64,000 nucleotides of DNA from Dehalococcoides mccartyi 195 (GCF_000011905.1 NC_002936.3:186001-250000); one strand, 5' to 3'; positions 17,435 through 26,758 are shown, numbered from the stretch's first letter. The notes: generated by a model from the letters alone, not told the origin. Numbers and translations are program-made.

Positions 17435-18648
17435 TGAATATACTCCATCTGGGCAGCGGCAGCCTGAAAATACCCCCGGAGGGTTACGGCGGCATTGAAA
17501 AATATGTATTTGAATCTGCCCGCTGTCTGGCGGCCAGAGGCAATAAGGTAGTCATATTTGATATACGCCCGGATAAGGCGGATGCTAAAAGTGAGCGGAT
17601 TGAAGGGGTAGAGATAGTCCGGATTCACCGCATGTCCACAAACCGGTCTTCCAGTTTGTGGCTTGCCAATATTTATTCGGTATTGAATTTGCTGGTTTTC
17701 AGTCTGAGAGCCCGCAGTTATATAAAACGTAACCGTTTTGAGATTATTCATATACACCGTACGCTGGTGGGGCTGATACTGGTGCTGGTTTTGCCATCCC
17801 AAAGGCAGAAAATGATTTATACCCTGCATTCGCCGGTTTGGGTGATGGAGAAGGGCAGCTTCAAAGACCGTATGAGCCGCAAACTGGATATATTTGTTAT
17901 AAGGCATATCAAAAGGGTTCTGGTGCAGTCAGCCCAGATTAAGGCCATACTGGAGATGGAACGGGTGAAATCCGCCAAAATAGGGCTGCTTCCCTGCGGG
18001 GTGGACACCGAGGCTTTCAACCCTGCTCATCGGAGCAATCTTATCCGCTCTAAATATGGCATAGGTGAACGGCTGTTGGTTTTGTTTGTAGGGCGGATAG
18101 TGCCTTACAAAGGGGTGGAATACCTGGTGAGGGCGGCCAATCTGGTGGTAAACAAGGCCGGTTTCCGTGAGTGTGCTTTTTTACTGGCCGGGCCGATAGC
18201 CGAACACGGTCTGGATGCGCTGGAACATGCCGGATACCCCGGCAGGGTCAAAGGATTGATAAAGGAATATAAGCTGGAGGACTTTGTGTTTTTAACCGGC
18301 AGCCTTCCCCAGGACGAATTGCAAACCGCCTTTGCTTCGGCAGATATTTTTGTGCTGCCGTCTTTGGCGGAATCATCACCGGCGGTGGTGCTTCAGGCGC
18401 TGGCCTCCGGCTGCGGGGTTATTGCTTCCAATATATCCGGCATACGTGAGCAGGTTATAGACGGGGTAAACGGCGTTTTGGTGAAAGCGGCTGACGAAGC
18501 CGAACTTGCCAAACAGATTTTGGAATTTTTGCAATCCCCAGGCAGGCGGTTTGCTATGGGTGCTAACGGAATAGCTTTGGTCAAGGAGCAGTTCAGTTGG
18601 GAAGTTCTCTGCGGCCGTCTGGAGGGGATTTACAGGGAGTCAGTATGA
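17434..18648 (+). CDS. GT4 family glycosyltransferase
   Basis: A 404-residue GT-B retaining glycosyltransferase. It opens with ILHLGSGSLKIPPEGYGGIEKYV, has LLPCGVDTEAFNP, a donor-site start LLVLFVGRIVPYKGVEYLVRA and the EX7E region ESSPAVVLQALASGCGVIASN. It is typical of mannosyl- or glucosyl-transferases; specificity is not evident. It is coupled to both neighbours: the start shares a base with the upstream stop, and its end overlaps the methyltransferase by four bases. Confidence 0.88.
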   Translation: MNILHLGSGSLKIPPEGYGGIEKYVFESARCLAARGNKVVIFDIRPDKADAKSERIEGVEIVRIHRMSTNRSSSLWLANIYSVLNLLVFSLRARSYIKRNRFEIIHIHRTLVGLILVLVLPSQRQKMIYTLHSPVWVMEKGSFKDRMSRKLDIFVIRHIKRVLVQSAQIKAILEMERVKSAKIGLLPCGVDTEAFNPAHRSNLIRSKYGIGERLLVLFVGRIVPYKGVEYLVRAANLVVNKAGFRECAFLLAGPIAEHGLDALEHAGYPGRVKGLIKEYKLEDFVFLTGSLPQDELQTAFASADIFVLPSLAESSPAVVLQALASGCGVIASNISGIREQVIDGVNGVLVKAADEAELAKQILEFLQSPGRRFAMGANGIALVKEQFSWEVLCGRLEGIYRESV

Positions 18649-19340
18649 ATAAAATTTTTATCAGAAAACTGCTGAGCCTGAGCCACCGCTATGGGGGGTA
18701 TATACCTCTGTCCCGCCTGAATACGGTCAGCCGCTGGCTTGGAAATGAAAAGGGGGAAGTGCTGGATATAGGCTGCGGTGGCGGGTCTGCCATGCTTTTT
18801 CTAAACCGCCGGAAGTCATTCAGTGCCTGCGGAGTAGATATAAACCCGGCACTTATTGCAGATGCCAAAAGCAAAAAGAGCCATCAGCAGTATTTCTGTC
18901 AGGATATTCTCAGCCTGAATCTGGATGATAAAAGTTTTGATACGGTTATCTGCCTGGAGCTTATTGAGCATTTGCCCAAAGATGAGGGGTTAGCGCTTAT
19001 TTTGCGGCTGGAGAAAATAGCCCGGAGAAGGGTTATTTTAAGTACGCCGGTAGGCTTTTCCGAAGTAGAGGGCAATCATGATGGGGACGGCTCTGCCCAC
19101 CAGTGCGGGTATTTGCCGGCTGAACTCAGGGAAAGGGGCTATCTGGTTCGGGGTAACCGTCTGCGTTTGGAAAGGGCATGGTGGCCGTATCTTTTAAAAC
19201 ATTCGCCGGCACTGGCCTCGGTACATTGGGCTTTCTGGCTGGTGACAGGGGTAATTTTCAGCCCGCTGGCATATTTTTTCCCCGACCAGGTAGCTTCGGG
19301 TATGGTGTGCCTCAAAGAGGTTGGTTGTGAAAGAAAATAA
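18645..19340 (+). CDS. SAM-dependent class I methyltransferase
   Basis: A 231-residue methyltransferase with motif I VLDIGCGGGSAMLFL, motif II acidic residue in CGVDINPAL and the post-motif IVCLELIEHL-type segment (VICLELIEHLPKDEG), as in UbiG/Methyltransf_11 proteins. A hydrophobic C-terminus (WAFWLVTGVIFSPLAYFF) may anchor it at the membrane. In this locus it probably methylates a glycan or glycolipid. It overlaps the next gene by 14 bases. Confidence 0.83.
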   Translation: MNKIFIRKLLSLSHRYGGYIPLSRLNTVSRWLGNEKGEVLDIGCGGGSAMLFLNRRKSFSACGVDINPALIADAKSKKSHQQYFCQDILSLNLDDKSFDTVICLELIEHLPKDEGLALILRLEKIARRRVILSTPVGFSEVEGNHDGDGSAHQCGYLPAELRERGYLVRGNRLRLERAWWPYLLKHSPALASVHWAFWLVTGVIFSPLAYFFPDQVASGMVCLKEVGCERK

Positions 19341-20622
19341 AGCGGGCAGTCCGCCGTCTATACTGGTGCTTTCCAACGCTGATTTTGAAAGCCGGGGCTT
19401 TCAGGCAATTGTACGCGGTCTGGAAAACTGTCTGGGAGAAAGCCTGCCGGGGCTTACCTTTGATTATTTCAGCTTTGCCCCTAAGAGATATAACTATCTG
19501 GAAAGCAACAGTTTACGGCTGATTCCCCACCCCTGGGCAAAAGGCAGCTCTGAAACGCTGAATATTTTCAGCTACATGGTGCTTATGCCAAAAAGCCTGC
19601 TTAAGGCTGTTTATTATAAACTTCGCCCGGCTAAAAACCCTTACCGCCGTTATGCCGCCCTTTTGCATATAAATGTGGATTGTCTGAATGAGACAGATTA
19701 CGGTTTCAGCTGCGTCTGCCTGAATCTGCTTAAAAGCTGGGCGGGTTTGCGGGCCTTTGGCTGCCCGCTGCTGACGGCCCCGGTGGATATCGGGCCTTTC
19801 AATACCCCCGTCAGCCGCTTTCTGGGCAGGTATATACTCTCAAAAGCAAAGCTGGTAGCTTTGCGGGATGAACTCAGCTATGATTATCTGATTAAGCTTG
19901 GGCTTAAGCCTGAAAACCTGTATCTGGGGGCGGATATGGCCTTTCTGATGCCGCCTGCACCGCCCCGGGTGATGGAAGAGGTGCTTACCGCTGAAAAGGC
20001 GGTTAAGGATAACCGGCTGATTATAGGCATTTCACCCAGTTTGTTTCAGATGGAACTGGGGAATATATTTGCCGGTTCGGCAGCAGATAAACCCGAAATA
20101 TACCTTGGGCTGATAGCCTCTCTGGCTGATTTTGCGGCTGATACGCTTGCTGCCCGTATTTATCTTATTCCCCATGTCCACCCTGATGACAGCCGGGTCT
20201 GCCGTGAGGTATACAGCCGGATGCACCGCAAAGATAGTGTGCAGGTATTTAACGGTGATTATCCGTCTGAAATCATAAAGGGGCTGATAGGGGAGTGTAA
20301 TATTTTTGTAAGCTGCCGCATGCACGCCAGTATTGCCGCTTTGTCTCAGGCTATACCCACCCTGACTTTAGGCTATCAGGAAAAATACTGGAAACTTTTA
20401 GGGGATTACTTGGGGCAGTCTGACTATCTGGTAGATATTAAAATGCCAAAGGCAGAGGATATTCAGGCTACTCTCAGGCAAAAACTGGCCTATATGGCAG
20501 CCAACCGCCCTGAAATAAGTGAGCGAATAAAAGAGCGACTGGAAGTAATAAACCAAAGGGCAGCTTTGTACGGGCAGAAAGTGGCAGAAATAATCAGCCG
20601 CGGGAAGCCCGCTTCCCGATAA
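19327..20622 (+). CDS. Polysaccharide pyruvyl transferase family protein
   Basis: A 431-residue protein of the CsaB/WcaK-like pyruvyl transferase family: ILVLSNADFESRGFQAIV at the N-terminus, LVALRDELSYDYLIKLGL and GADMAFLMPP in the middle, and the characteristic CRMHASIAALSQAIPTLTLGY near the end. Members attach pyruvate ketals to surface sugars, in Gram-positives anchoring S-layer proteins. GTG 19327 is chosen because AGAGG (19316-19320) lies six bases upstream; TTG 19321 is the alternative. The 3' end overlaps the convergent FrhB-type gene by 29 bases. Confidence 0.85.
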   Translation: MKENKAGSPPSILVLSNADFESRGFQAIVRGLENCLGESLPGLTFDYFSFAPKRYNYLESNSLRLIPHPWAKGSSETLNIFSYMVLMPKSLLKAVYYKLRPAKNPYRRYAALLHINVDCLNETDYGFSCVCLNLLKSWAGLRAFGCPLLTAPVDIGPFNTPVSRFLGRYILSKAKLVALRDELSYDYLIKLGLKPENLYLGADMAFLMPPAPPRVMEEVLTAEKAVKDNRLIIGISPSLFQMELGNIFAGSAADKPEIYLGLIASLADFAADTLAARIYLIPHVHPDDSRVCREVYSRMHRKDSVQVFNGDYPSEIIKGLIGECNIFVSCRMHASIAALSQAIPTLTLGYQEKYWKLLGDYLGQSDYLVDIKMPKAEDIQATLRQKLAYMAANRPEISERIKERLEVINQRAALYGQKVAEIISRGKPASR

Positions 20623-21880
20623 GCCTTTCGGCCAGGCCGCTAAGCCCTGTCCAGAAATGTTTGGCCGGTTCTATAATCAGACTGGAGTTAGTCCTGCCCA
20701 AATGGTAGTTTATGACCTGTTCAATAGTATACAGGTAAGCTATCCTGCGGGCGGGCGGATGGGGGGCGGGGTATTCGGGCAGTTTCCAGCCCAGCAGGGG
20801 CAGGACAGCTTTTTTGGCGGCATAATCCTGCCGCTTGTTTCGCCACTCCATTACCCGCTTGGCGGCCAGAGGCTGGGATTTGATACACCCGTTTTTGACG
20901 GCGCTTTGGTAAAAACCCTGTCCGGTGCTGCCCCGTACAATCACCGCCGAGGTCCCCTCATGGTCATTTTCCAGTTCTTTCAGCCAGGCATCTCCCAGAG
21001 AGATGTCCGCCAGTTCGTTCAGCTGGTCATTGCATATCAGGCAGCGGCGTGGGGTGAAGAAACCGTGTCCGTGATAAGGGTGGTAAGCCTTTAAAGGCAA
21101 GCGGAGGGTAGTTCCGCCGCATGTTTCCAGCCGCATATTCCCCGGCCAGCCGTTGGTGCGGTAACTAAGGCTTGTTACCGAATCTTTATTTATGCCCTGC
21201 TTTTTAAGTATATATTCTGTCCCTTTGAAACTCATGGTGCTTGAGCAGACTATACCCAGATGCAGCACTATCCGTTCTTGCAGTACCGGGTTTTGGCGCT
21301 CTGCCTTGCGGATAGCCTGAATATGGCAGGGCAGGCCTGCCACTGCATAACGCCCTGGTCTGGCGGCTATCTCTGATATGGCTGTGTTGGCGGCAACCGG
21401 GCAGTATTTAGACCCGGCGGCCTGTTTTAATTCCTCTGCCGTACGGGCAATAAAACCTGTGGGAGTAAGGGGGGAAAAGGGGGGTGCAATGCTGACTAAT
21501 GCCCCGTCTATTAAGCCTGTTTCCAAAGCATAAGCTAGCAGCGTGGTAGCTATTCCGCCCGAAGTGGAAAGGTGACGCTGCAAACTGTCACTGCTGAAAG
21601 CGGTATAACAGCTGTTTTTAATTAAAAAGGGTGATTTACCGCCGAAAAGAGATTCGGTGTATTCATCCAGATTTATTCCTGTGCCGGGGCAGGCTTTCAG
21701 GCATTTGCCGCAGTTCTGGCAGAGGGCTTCGTTCAGCTTCGGCAGGTAAATGCCTTTCTGGGGGTCAATCTGCATTTTTATAGCACCGGCAGGGCAGACC
21801 GCCTGACAGATACCGCAGCCGCAGCAAAGTTTCTGCCGCAGGGTTACAAGTATACTCTTTGGCGCTTTTAGGTTAGCCAT
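20594..21880 (-). CDS. FrhB/FdhB-family Fe-S flavoprotein
   Basis: A 428-residue coenzyme F420 hydrogenase/dehydrogenase beta-subunit family protein. Two ferredoxin-type 4Fe-4S motifs lie near the N-terminus (CCGCGICQAVCPAGAI and CQNCGKCLKACPG), followed by the FrhB domains (TSGGIATTLL, AVAGLPCHIQAIRKAE, GIVCSSTMSFKGTEYIL). Such proteins are often encoded beside polysaccharide pyruvyl transferases in bacterial and archaeal glycan loci, where a sugar-modifying redox role is assumed. The ATG overlaps the upstream flippase stop by eight bases. Confidence 0.85.
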   Translation of the reverse strand: MANLKAPKSILVTLRQKLCCGCGICQAVCPAGAIKMQIDPQKGIYLPKLNEALCQNCGKCLKACPGTGINLDEYTESLFGGKSPFLIKNSCYTAFSSDSLQRHLSTSGGIATTLLAYALETGLIDGALVSIAPPFSPLTPTGFIARTAEELKQAAGSKYCPVAANTAISEIAARPGRYAVAGLPCHIQAIRKAERQNPVLQERIVLHLGIVCSSTMSFKGTEYILKKQGINKDSVTSLSYRTNGWPGNMRLETCGGTTLRLPLKAYHPYHGHGFFTPRRCLICNDQLNELADISLGDAWLKELENDHEGTSAVIVRGSTGQGFYQSAVKNGCIKSQPLAAKRVMEWRNKRQDYAAKKAVLPLLGWKLPEYPAPHPPARRIAYLYTIEQVINYHLGRTNSSLIIEPAKHFWTGLSGLAERLIGKRASRG

Positions 21881-23204
21881 TAAGCGGGGCACTCCTCTTG
21901 GCAAATAGTCTGCTGCTGACATATACAGCGCAGACAGATTGGGCAATCACCCAGGCCAGGCCCGCTCCGTTGATACCCATGGACGGTATAAGCCCGAAAC
22001 TTAGTATTAAACTTAATCCGGCAATCAGGCAGTTCATGGCAATAAGCCCTTTCAGGCGTTTTTTTACTTTCAGGCTGCCCATATAGATTACGTTCAGGGT
22101 TTGGGGCAGCAGGCCTATTATCATTATCCTGAGTAAACCGGCCGATGACAACGCGTATTCCTGCCCGAAAAAGAGCAGTATTTTATCCGCCAGCAGGAAA
22201 AATATTATGACCAGCGGCAGTATAAGCCCCAGGCTTAGCTTCAGGCTCTTTTTGATATGGGTAGATAAGCCGTTTTCATCATGCGAACCCTCACTGAACA
22301 GGGAAGTGGAAACAGAGGCGGGGATGGTGGTAAGGGCGGCAGCAGTACTCCAGCCTATATAAAAATAGGCATTGGATTCCGCTCCCAGTATACCCAGTAC
22401 CAGCAGGGGCAGGAGCAAGGCTGGTGCTGAACCTAAAAACTGGGATAGATTGTTGCCCAGTGAAAACCCGAAACTTGATTTTATATAAGGTGTGCAGAGT
22501 TCAAAACCGGGGCGGAAGCCTTCTGAAACTCTGGGTATAAAGCCGAATATTGCCACCAGCAAAGCGGCTATCAGGGCTAAACCCCAGGCCAGAATAATCC
22601 CGTTTTCCGGGAAAAGGCTTGCCAAAATAACTACCAATATCAGCCGCAGTCCGCTGGCTGTTATTACCCTTAGGGTAGAGTAGCCCGAGTGCCGCTGGGC
22701 AATCAGGCTGTCATCTGCAATGGAATTAAGGGCAGTAGCGGCGGTAAAAGCGGTAAAAGCAACCGCCAGCAGCAGGTTTTGACGCAGAAAGACAAGTTCC
22801 GGTGACCATAAACCCAAGCCCAGTAAAAAGATAACCCCAGCCAGTATGGAGACTATAAATGTAAGGCTGATAGATGAGTTTATAATGCTTTTAGTCGGGT
22901 AAGCCTTCTGGGGCAGAAAGCGGATAATCCCAAACCCCAGCCCCAAATGTGAAATAGTACCCAGCAAAGACATGGCAGATATGGCAGCTCCGGCCAGCCC
23001 CACCGCCGCCGGGGGAAAAAAACGGGCGGCCAGTATCCAGAAAACAAAGCTGAGGGCGGCGCCTGCCCCGCCGGCTATCATCAGAAAAATGGCATTTATA
23101 TAAAGAGGGGAGCGGATTTTATCAAAGAACCGGTATGGCTGCAGGTTAGCGGGACGGGTATCGGCAGCCGCATCAGGGTGGATTTTGTTAAACATATGTG
23201 CCAC
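21873..23204 (-). CDS. Wzx-like flippase / polysaccharide export protein
   Basis: A 443-residue MATE/MOP-superfamily membrane protein with about 12 hydrophobic helices. It probably flips lipid-linked oligosaccharide across the membrane. The first helix region AGGAGAALSFVFWILAARFFPPAAVGLA is typical of Wzx/RfbX proteins. The GTG start is supported by GGAG five or six bases upstream; ATG 23195 is a second option. It is co-transcribed with the FrhB-type gene, converging on the glycosyltransferase operon. Confidence 0.85.
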   Translation of the reverse strand: MAHMFNKIHPDAAADTRPANLQPYRFFDKIRSPLYINAIFLMIAGGAGAALSFVFWILAARFFPPAAVGLAGAAISAMSLLGTISHLGLGFGIIRFLPQKAYPTKSIINSSISLTFIVSILAGVIFLLGLGLWSPELVFLRQNLLLAVAFTAFTAATALNSIADDSLIAQRHSGYSTLRVITASGLRLILVVILASLFPENGIILAWGLALIAALLVAIFGFIPRVSEGFRPGFELCTPYIKSSFGFSLGNNLSQFLGSAPALLLPLLVLGILGAESNAYFYIGWSTAAALTTIPASVSTSLFSEGSHDENGLSTHIKKSLKLSLGLILPLVIIFFLLADKILLFFGQEYALSSAGLLRIMIIGLLPQTLNVIYMGSLKVKKRLKGLIAMNCLIAGLSLILSFGLIPSMGINGAGLAWVIAQSVCAVYVSSRLFAKRSAPLNG

Positions 23205-23363
23205 AAAGTCTCCAAGCCAAGTTCAAGCTATAGCCTGACAAACATATAATAGCAAAAATAACGACAAAAGGCTATATATTATCTGGCGTAACCGTGTCAG
23301 GTATCTTAGGGATGCGGGTTTTGTCACTTGTACTTGGCGGCTATATTTTCTAAACTGATAAAG

Positions 23364-24161
23364 ATGAATTATTTTAAAAAGAAACGGTCAGGACTGCTTT
23401 TCAGCCTGATGTTTATCTGTCTGGCAGGTGTTACTTTTTTCTTCTGGGCGGTGCCGGATGTGCTTGGCCAGCAGTATATTAAACAGCTGGATTACTTGCC
23501 TTCACCCCAGGCAGGCGAAAAGATACTTATATTTTCACCCCACCCGGATGATGAGACTATTGCTTTGGGGGGATATATTGCCAGTGCCTGTCAGGCCGGT
23601 GCCGAGGTGGAAATTGTGCTGGTTACCGATGGCAGCAAGTTCGTAAATAAAGATATCCGCTACCAGGAGTTTGAGAATGCCTGCCGTCTGCTGGGGGTAC
23701 CGGCGGATAATCTGGTGTTTTTAGGCTTTAAAGACGGCAGTCTCCAGTCAGTGCCGCTTACCCGCCTGGTAGACTCATTTAATCTTTTGATAAATGAATT
23801 TTCACCGGATATTGTATTTTATCCCCATCACAAAGATGCCCATGATGACCACGCGGCCATAAGCAGGGCAGTGGGGCAGTCTTTGAAAGTGAGTCCCGGC
23901 ATCCGGTGTTACGAATATCTGGTGCATTACCGGATTTTCTTCCCCCAGCCGCGGGTTTATAATTCTAATCTGTATCTGTTGCCCCCGCTTACGCTGGTAA
24001 ATGAAGACCAGAACTGGCTTCGGTTTGACCTTTCTGAAGGAGTATTGGAGCAGAAAACGCTGGCCTTGGAAGCTTATGAGAGCCAGCTGAAAAATCCATT
24101 CCTTAAGCCTCTTATCCAGAGTTTTATCCGCCAGAATGAGCTGGTTTGCCTGCCGAATTAG
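23364..24161 (+). CDS. PIG-L/LmbE family deacetylase
   Basis: A 265-residue protein with one N-terminal transmembrane helix (LLFSLMFICLAGVTFFFWAV) and a PIG-L deacetylase domain facing outward. The Zn-binding motif is FSPHPDDETIALGG with a downstream HKDAHDDHAA. The family removes N-acetyl groups from GlcNAc-containing substrates; here a glycan or glycolipid is likely. ATG 23364 is preferred; an in-frame TTG at 23328 would add 12 residues. It is divergent from the flippase gene. Confidence 0.85.
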   Translation: MNYFKKKRSGLLFSLMFICLAGVTFFFWAVPDVLGQQYIKQLDYLPSPQAGEKILIFSPHPDDETIALGGYIASACQAGAEVEIVLVTDGSKFVNKDIRYQEFENACRLLGVPADNLVFLGFKDGSLQSVPLTRLVDSFNLLINEFSPDIVFYPHHKDAHDDHAAISRAVGQSLKVSPGIRCYEYLVHYRIFFPQPRVYNSNLYLLPPLTLVNEDQNWLRFDLSEGVLEQKTLALEAYESQLKNPFLKPLIQSFIRQNELVCLPN

Positions 24162-24339
24162 ATTGGCCGGTTTCTTGCAGATTTTAGTCCGGCAGAGTGA
24201 GGATTAACAGGGATAAATTAGATGCCCTGAGCCGGATTACAGTTTTGCTGGCGGCTTCGGGCTTGCCTTTGGCAGCCCCAGCGGCTAACATTTAGACGCG
24301 GTCTGTTAAGTATATAAAGATTATCGGGAGCGGCCGGAT

Positions 24340-25314
24340 ATGGATAATATTTTAGATAAGAAATGGGCTTACCGTGAACTTGGTCAAACGGGCATAGGGC
24401 TTAGTCCTTTGGGTTTGGGCAGCTGGCAGTTCTCCCGCGGCAAGGGGGCGGCTATCGGTGTTTGGGGTATGCTGAACCAGGCCAAAGTAAATGAGATTGT
24501 GCTTAATTCGCTTGCGGGCGGCATAAACTGGTTTGATACCGCCGAAGCTTATGGCATGGGGCAAAGCGAAGAGTCTCTGGCCGAAGCTTTGAAGCAGGCG
24601 GGTATCCGGCCGGGTGAGTGTTTTATAGCTACCAAATGGCAGCCTACCATGCGCTCAGCCTCTTCTCTGAAGACCCTTTTGCCCATACGTGAGGGCTTTC
24701 TAAGCCCGTATAAGGTAGATTTGTATCAGGTGCATTTCCCGGGGCTTTTTGCCTCCATTGATGCCCAGATGGATAACATGGCCGCTTTGTATAAAGAAGG
24801 CCGGATACGGGCTATAGGCGTCAGCAACTTTAATGCTTCCCAGATGCGTATTGCCCAGAAACGTTTAAACAAACACGGCCTGTCACTGGCTTCAAATCAG
24901 GTCAAGTATAATCTGCTTGACCGGCAGATTGAGACAAACGGGGTGCTAGAGACTGCCCGCGAACTGGGTATCAGCCTGATTGCTTATTCTCCGCTGGCCA
25001 TGGGTGTTCTTTCAGGTAAATACCAGCGTAATCCGGAGTATCTGGAGATGGTGCCTTTTATCCGCCGTAAAACTATCCGTCGCGCGCTGGAAAAGAGTAT
25101 GCCGGTTATCGCCAAGCTCTCTGAAATATCTGCCAGGTACAATGCGGATATAGCTCAGGTAGCTTTGGCATGGGTAATTTACGGGCAGGGGGACACTGTT
25201 TTCGCTTTAGCCGGTGCCAGTACCCCGGTGCAGGCACGTGAAAACCTTAGAGCCCTGGATATAAAACTGACCGCCGCTGAAATAGCTGAATTAAACAGTG
25301 TTTCCGGGTCTTAG
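24340..25314 (+). CDS. Aldo/keto reductase
   Basis: A 324-residue AKR-superfamily oxidoreductase. It starts with YRELGQTGIGLSPLGLGSW, has the catalytic NWFDTAEAYGMGQSEE (Asp and Tyr), FIATKWQP where the family Lys falls, GVSNFNASQM and LAYSPLA-type (LIAYSPLAMGVLSGKY) segments. It reduces aldehydes or ketones with NADPH; the substrate is unknown. The last four bases overlap the convergent DUF134 gene. The gap to the deacetylase (24162-24339) holds no gene I can recognise. Confidence 0.9.
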   Translation: MDNILDKKWAYRELGQTGIGLSPLGLGSWQFSRGKGAAIGVWGMLNQAKVNEIVLNSLAGGINWFDTAEAYGMGQSEESLAEALKQAGIRPGECFIATKWQPTMRSASSLKTLLPIREGFLSPYKVDLYQVHFPGLFASIDAQMDNMAALYKEGRIRAIGVSNFNASQMRIAQKRLNKHGLSLASNQVKYNLLDRQIETNGVLETARELGISLIAYSPLAMGVLSGKYQRNPEYLEMVPFIRRKTIRRALEKSMPVIAKLSEISARYNADIAQVALAWVIYGQGDTVFALAGASTPVQARENLRALDIKLTAAEIAELNSVSGS

Positions 25315-25664
25315 GTTTGTCCGGGAGGGTCTGTTTGGGAAGGAGGTATTTGCCGCTGGCAGCAGGGACGGGCGTCCAGTTCGAAAACTCCCCCCTCTAT
25401 CCGCAGGGCTTTACCTTTTAAGAGGGCGTCTGCTACTTTGTATCTGGCGGAATAAAGCATTCGCTGGAAAGTAGGTCTGGAGATATTCATTTGCCGGGCA
25501 GCCTCTGCCTGTTCCAGCCCCAGCAGGTCTTTTAAACGCAGGGCTTCGGCTTCCTCGGTAGACAGCTGGTTCTCCTCAAGCAGGCTAAGAGGTATGCCGG
25601 CAGGCTTATAATAGGCTACTTTGGGTATTTCACTTATGCGGCGGCATTTGTATGGTCGGGGCAT
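25311..25664 (-). CDS. DUF134 (UPF0251) helix-turn-helix protein
   Basis: A 117-residue DNA-binding-type protein of the DUF134/UPF0251 family: MPRPYKCRRISEIPKVAYYKPAG at the start, then a sigma-70 region-4-like helix-turn-helix (LEQAEAARQMNISRPTFQRML). The C-terminal tail has paired cysteines (ARPCCQRQ) near the expected metal-binding position. Members are putative regulators and often lie near redox genes. It is transcribed convergently with the aldo/keto reductase. Confidence 0.85.
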   Translation of the reverse strand: MPRPYKCRRISEIPKVAYYKPAGIPLSLLEENQLSTEEAEALRLKDLLGLEQAEAARQMNISRPTFQRMLYSARYKVADALLKGKALRIEGGVFELDARPCCQRQIPPSQTDPPGQT

Positions 25665-25816
25665 GGTGTTTACCTTTCAGTTTCTTTGGCACTTGGAATC
25701 AGAATAGCTTTTGCTTTTATTTGTGTCAATATTTTGCTCCGGGCTGTATTTACGTATTATTACTAATTGACCGGATGTCTTTATTAGATTAAATTCAGAA
25801 AAGGAGGGCAAAACAT

Positions 25817-26311
25817 ATGGCAGATACCAATTTTATAAATCAGCAGTTAGAACTTTTGAAAGATCCGGATGGGCTAAAACGCCAGTCTGCCCGGCTGGAG
25901 CTTGAAGATTTAGGCAGCGCCAGTGTGCCGTATTTAGTAGCCAAACTGGACGAATATCAGGGGGAAGCGTTGTGGGAAAGTGTCAAGGCTCTCAGCCGTA
26001 TCGGTGACGCTGCATCCGCCCCGGCTCTGGTCAAACTTCTTTCTCACGAGGTATCGGATATACGCTGGCTGGCTTCTTTGGGTTTAATAAAGATAGGCAG
26101 AGAAGCGGTGGGGCCGGTGCTTAGGGCGCTTAGTTTGTCAGATGCGCGTTCCCCCTTCCTGAGGGAGGAAGCCCACCACGTGCTTACCAGTCTGCGGGAT
26201 AAAGCGCTGAAAGATGATTTGTCCGGAGTTATAAGTGCTTTGGAGAGCAATTCCCCCCGGTCTGCTGTGCCGGTAGCGGCTGAGGAAGCACTTCTAAAGC
26301 TGAAACTTTAG
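25817..26311 (+). CDS. HEAT-repeat protein
   Basis: A 164-residue all-helical protein built from HEAT/PBS-lyase-like repeats: repeated segments such as ALVKLLSHEVSDIRWLASLGLIKIG and PVLRALSLSDARSPFLREEAHHVL. Likely a protein-protein interaction scaffold; function unknown. The start has a good AAGGAGG, ten bases upstream. It stands alone between the DUF134 gene and the aminomutase leader. Confidence 0.8.
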   Translation: MADTNFINQQLELLKDPDGLKRQSARLELEDLGSASVPYLVAKLDEYQGEALWESVKALSRIGDAASAPALVKLLSHEVSDIRWLASLGLIKIGREAVGPVLRALSLSDARSPFLREEAHHVLTSLRDKALKDDLSGVISALESNSPRSAVPVAAEEALLKLKL

Positions 26312-26452
26312 GGGCGGACTTTCGGACAGAACTAAATATAAGCATTTACAAGTAACTAAACTAAGCCACAGTAATTTATGGCAATTTATGGTCAAAAAAT
26401 AAGCTGTATTTACTTAAAACAAATCAGTATCTCTCTATTATACCTCTGTAGC

Positions 26453-26482
26453 TTGACTGCGGGGGTATAACAGAGGTACAAT
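26453..26482 (+). promoter_or_regulatory. Sigma-70-like promoter of the leader transcript
   Basis: TTGACT (26453-26458), 18-base spacer, TACAAT (26477-26482). Transcription would start near 26489, within CTTGATATCAAG. Confidence 0.65.
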
Positions 26483-26512
26483 ACACTTGATATCAAGGAC
26501 ACGAGGAGGTAT

Positions 26513-26605
26513 TTGTCACTCCAAAGTGAGAAAATATACTTAAATATAGTCTTGGTGACCCGTTATAAAACGGGTTTTATCCCCGGCCCTTTCCGCTGTT
26601 TTTAA
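26513..26605 (+). CDS. Possible 30-codon leader peptide
   Basis: A TTG-initiated frame of 30 codons directly after AGGAGG (26504-26509, only three bases from TTG). It spans the terminator hairpin at 26558-26578, as attenuator leader peptides do. The 14 bases AGGAGGTATTTGTC also occur before the glutaredoxin gene (5487-5500). The short spacing is a weakness and no amino acid run (such as Lys) stands out, so this is tentative. Confidence 0.25.
   Translation: MSLQSEKIYLNIVLVTRYKTGFIPGPFRCF
26558..26578 (+). terminator. Intrinsic terminator or attenuator hairpin
   Basis: Seven-base-pair stem ACCCGTT (26558-26564) with AACGGGT (26569-26575), four-base loop ATAA, followed by TTTTAT. It lies 75 bases after the predicted transcript start and 180 bases before the aminomutase gene. 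Confidence 0.65.
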
Positions 26606-26758
26606 TCTTCCGGTTGTTTTCTTCTCAGTTGTTTTGTGTCATTCTGCTAATCTTAGCGTAGTTTCAAACCTCTTTATTCAAGCTGTCCGCTTGTCCAGCC
26701 GTGTTCTCTTAATTCAGCTTTTGGGTTGGGGTGTATCCCGCACAAAGGAAGGATTAAC

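Larger units (their letters stand above)
26312..26758. other. Intergenic leader region before the aminomutase gene
   Basis: About 450 bases without a standard gene. It holds a promoter (26453-26482), a self-complementary CTTGATATCAAG just after it, GAGGAGG at 26503-26509, a possible 30-codon frame and an intrinsic terminator hairpin, then about 180 bases up to the aminomutase start at 26759. The arrangement could be a transcription-attenuation leader or a short stand-alone RNA. Confidence 0.5.
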
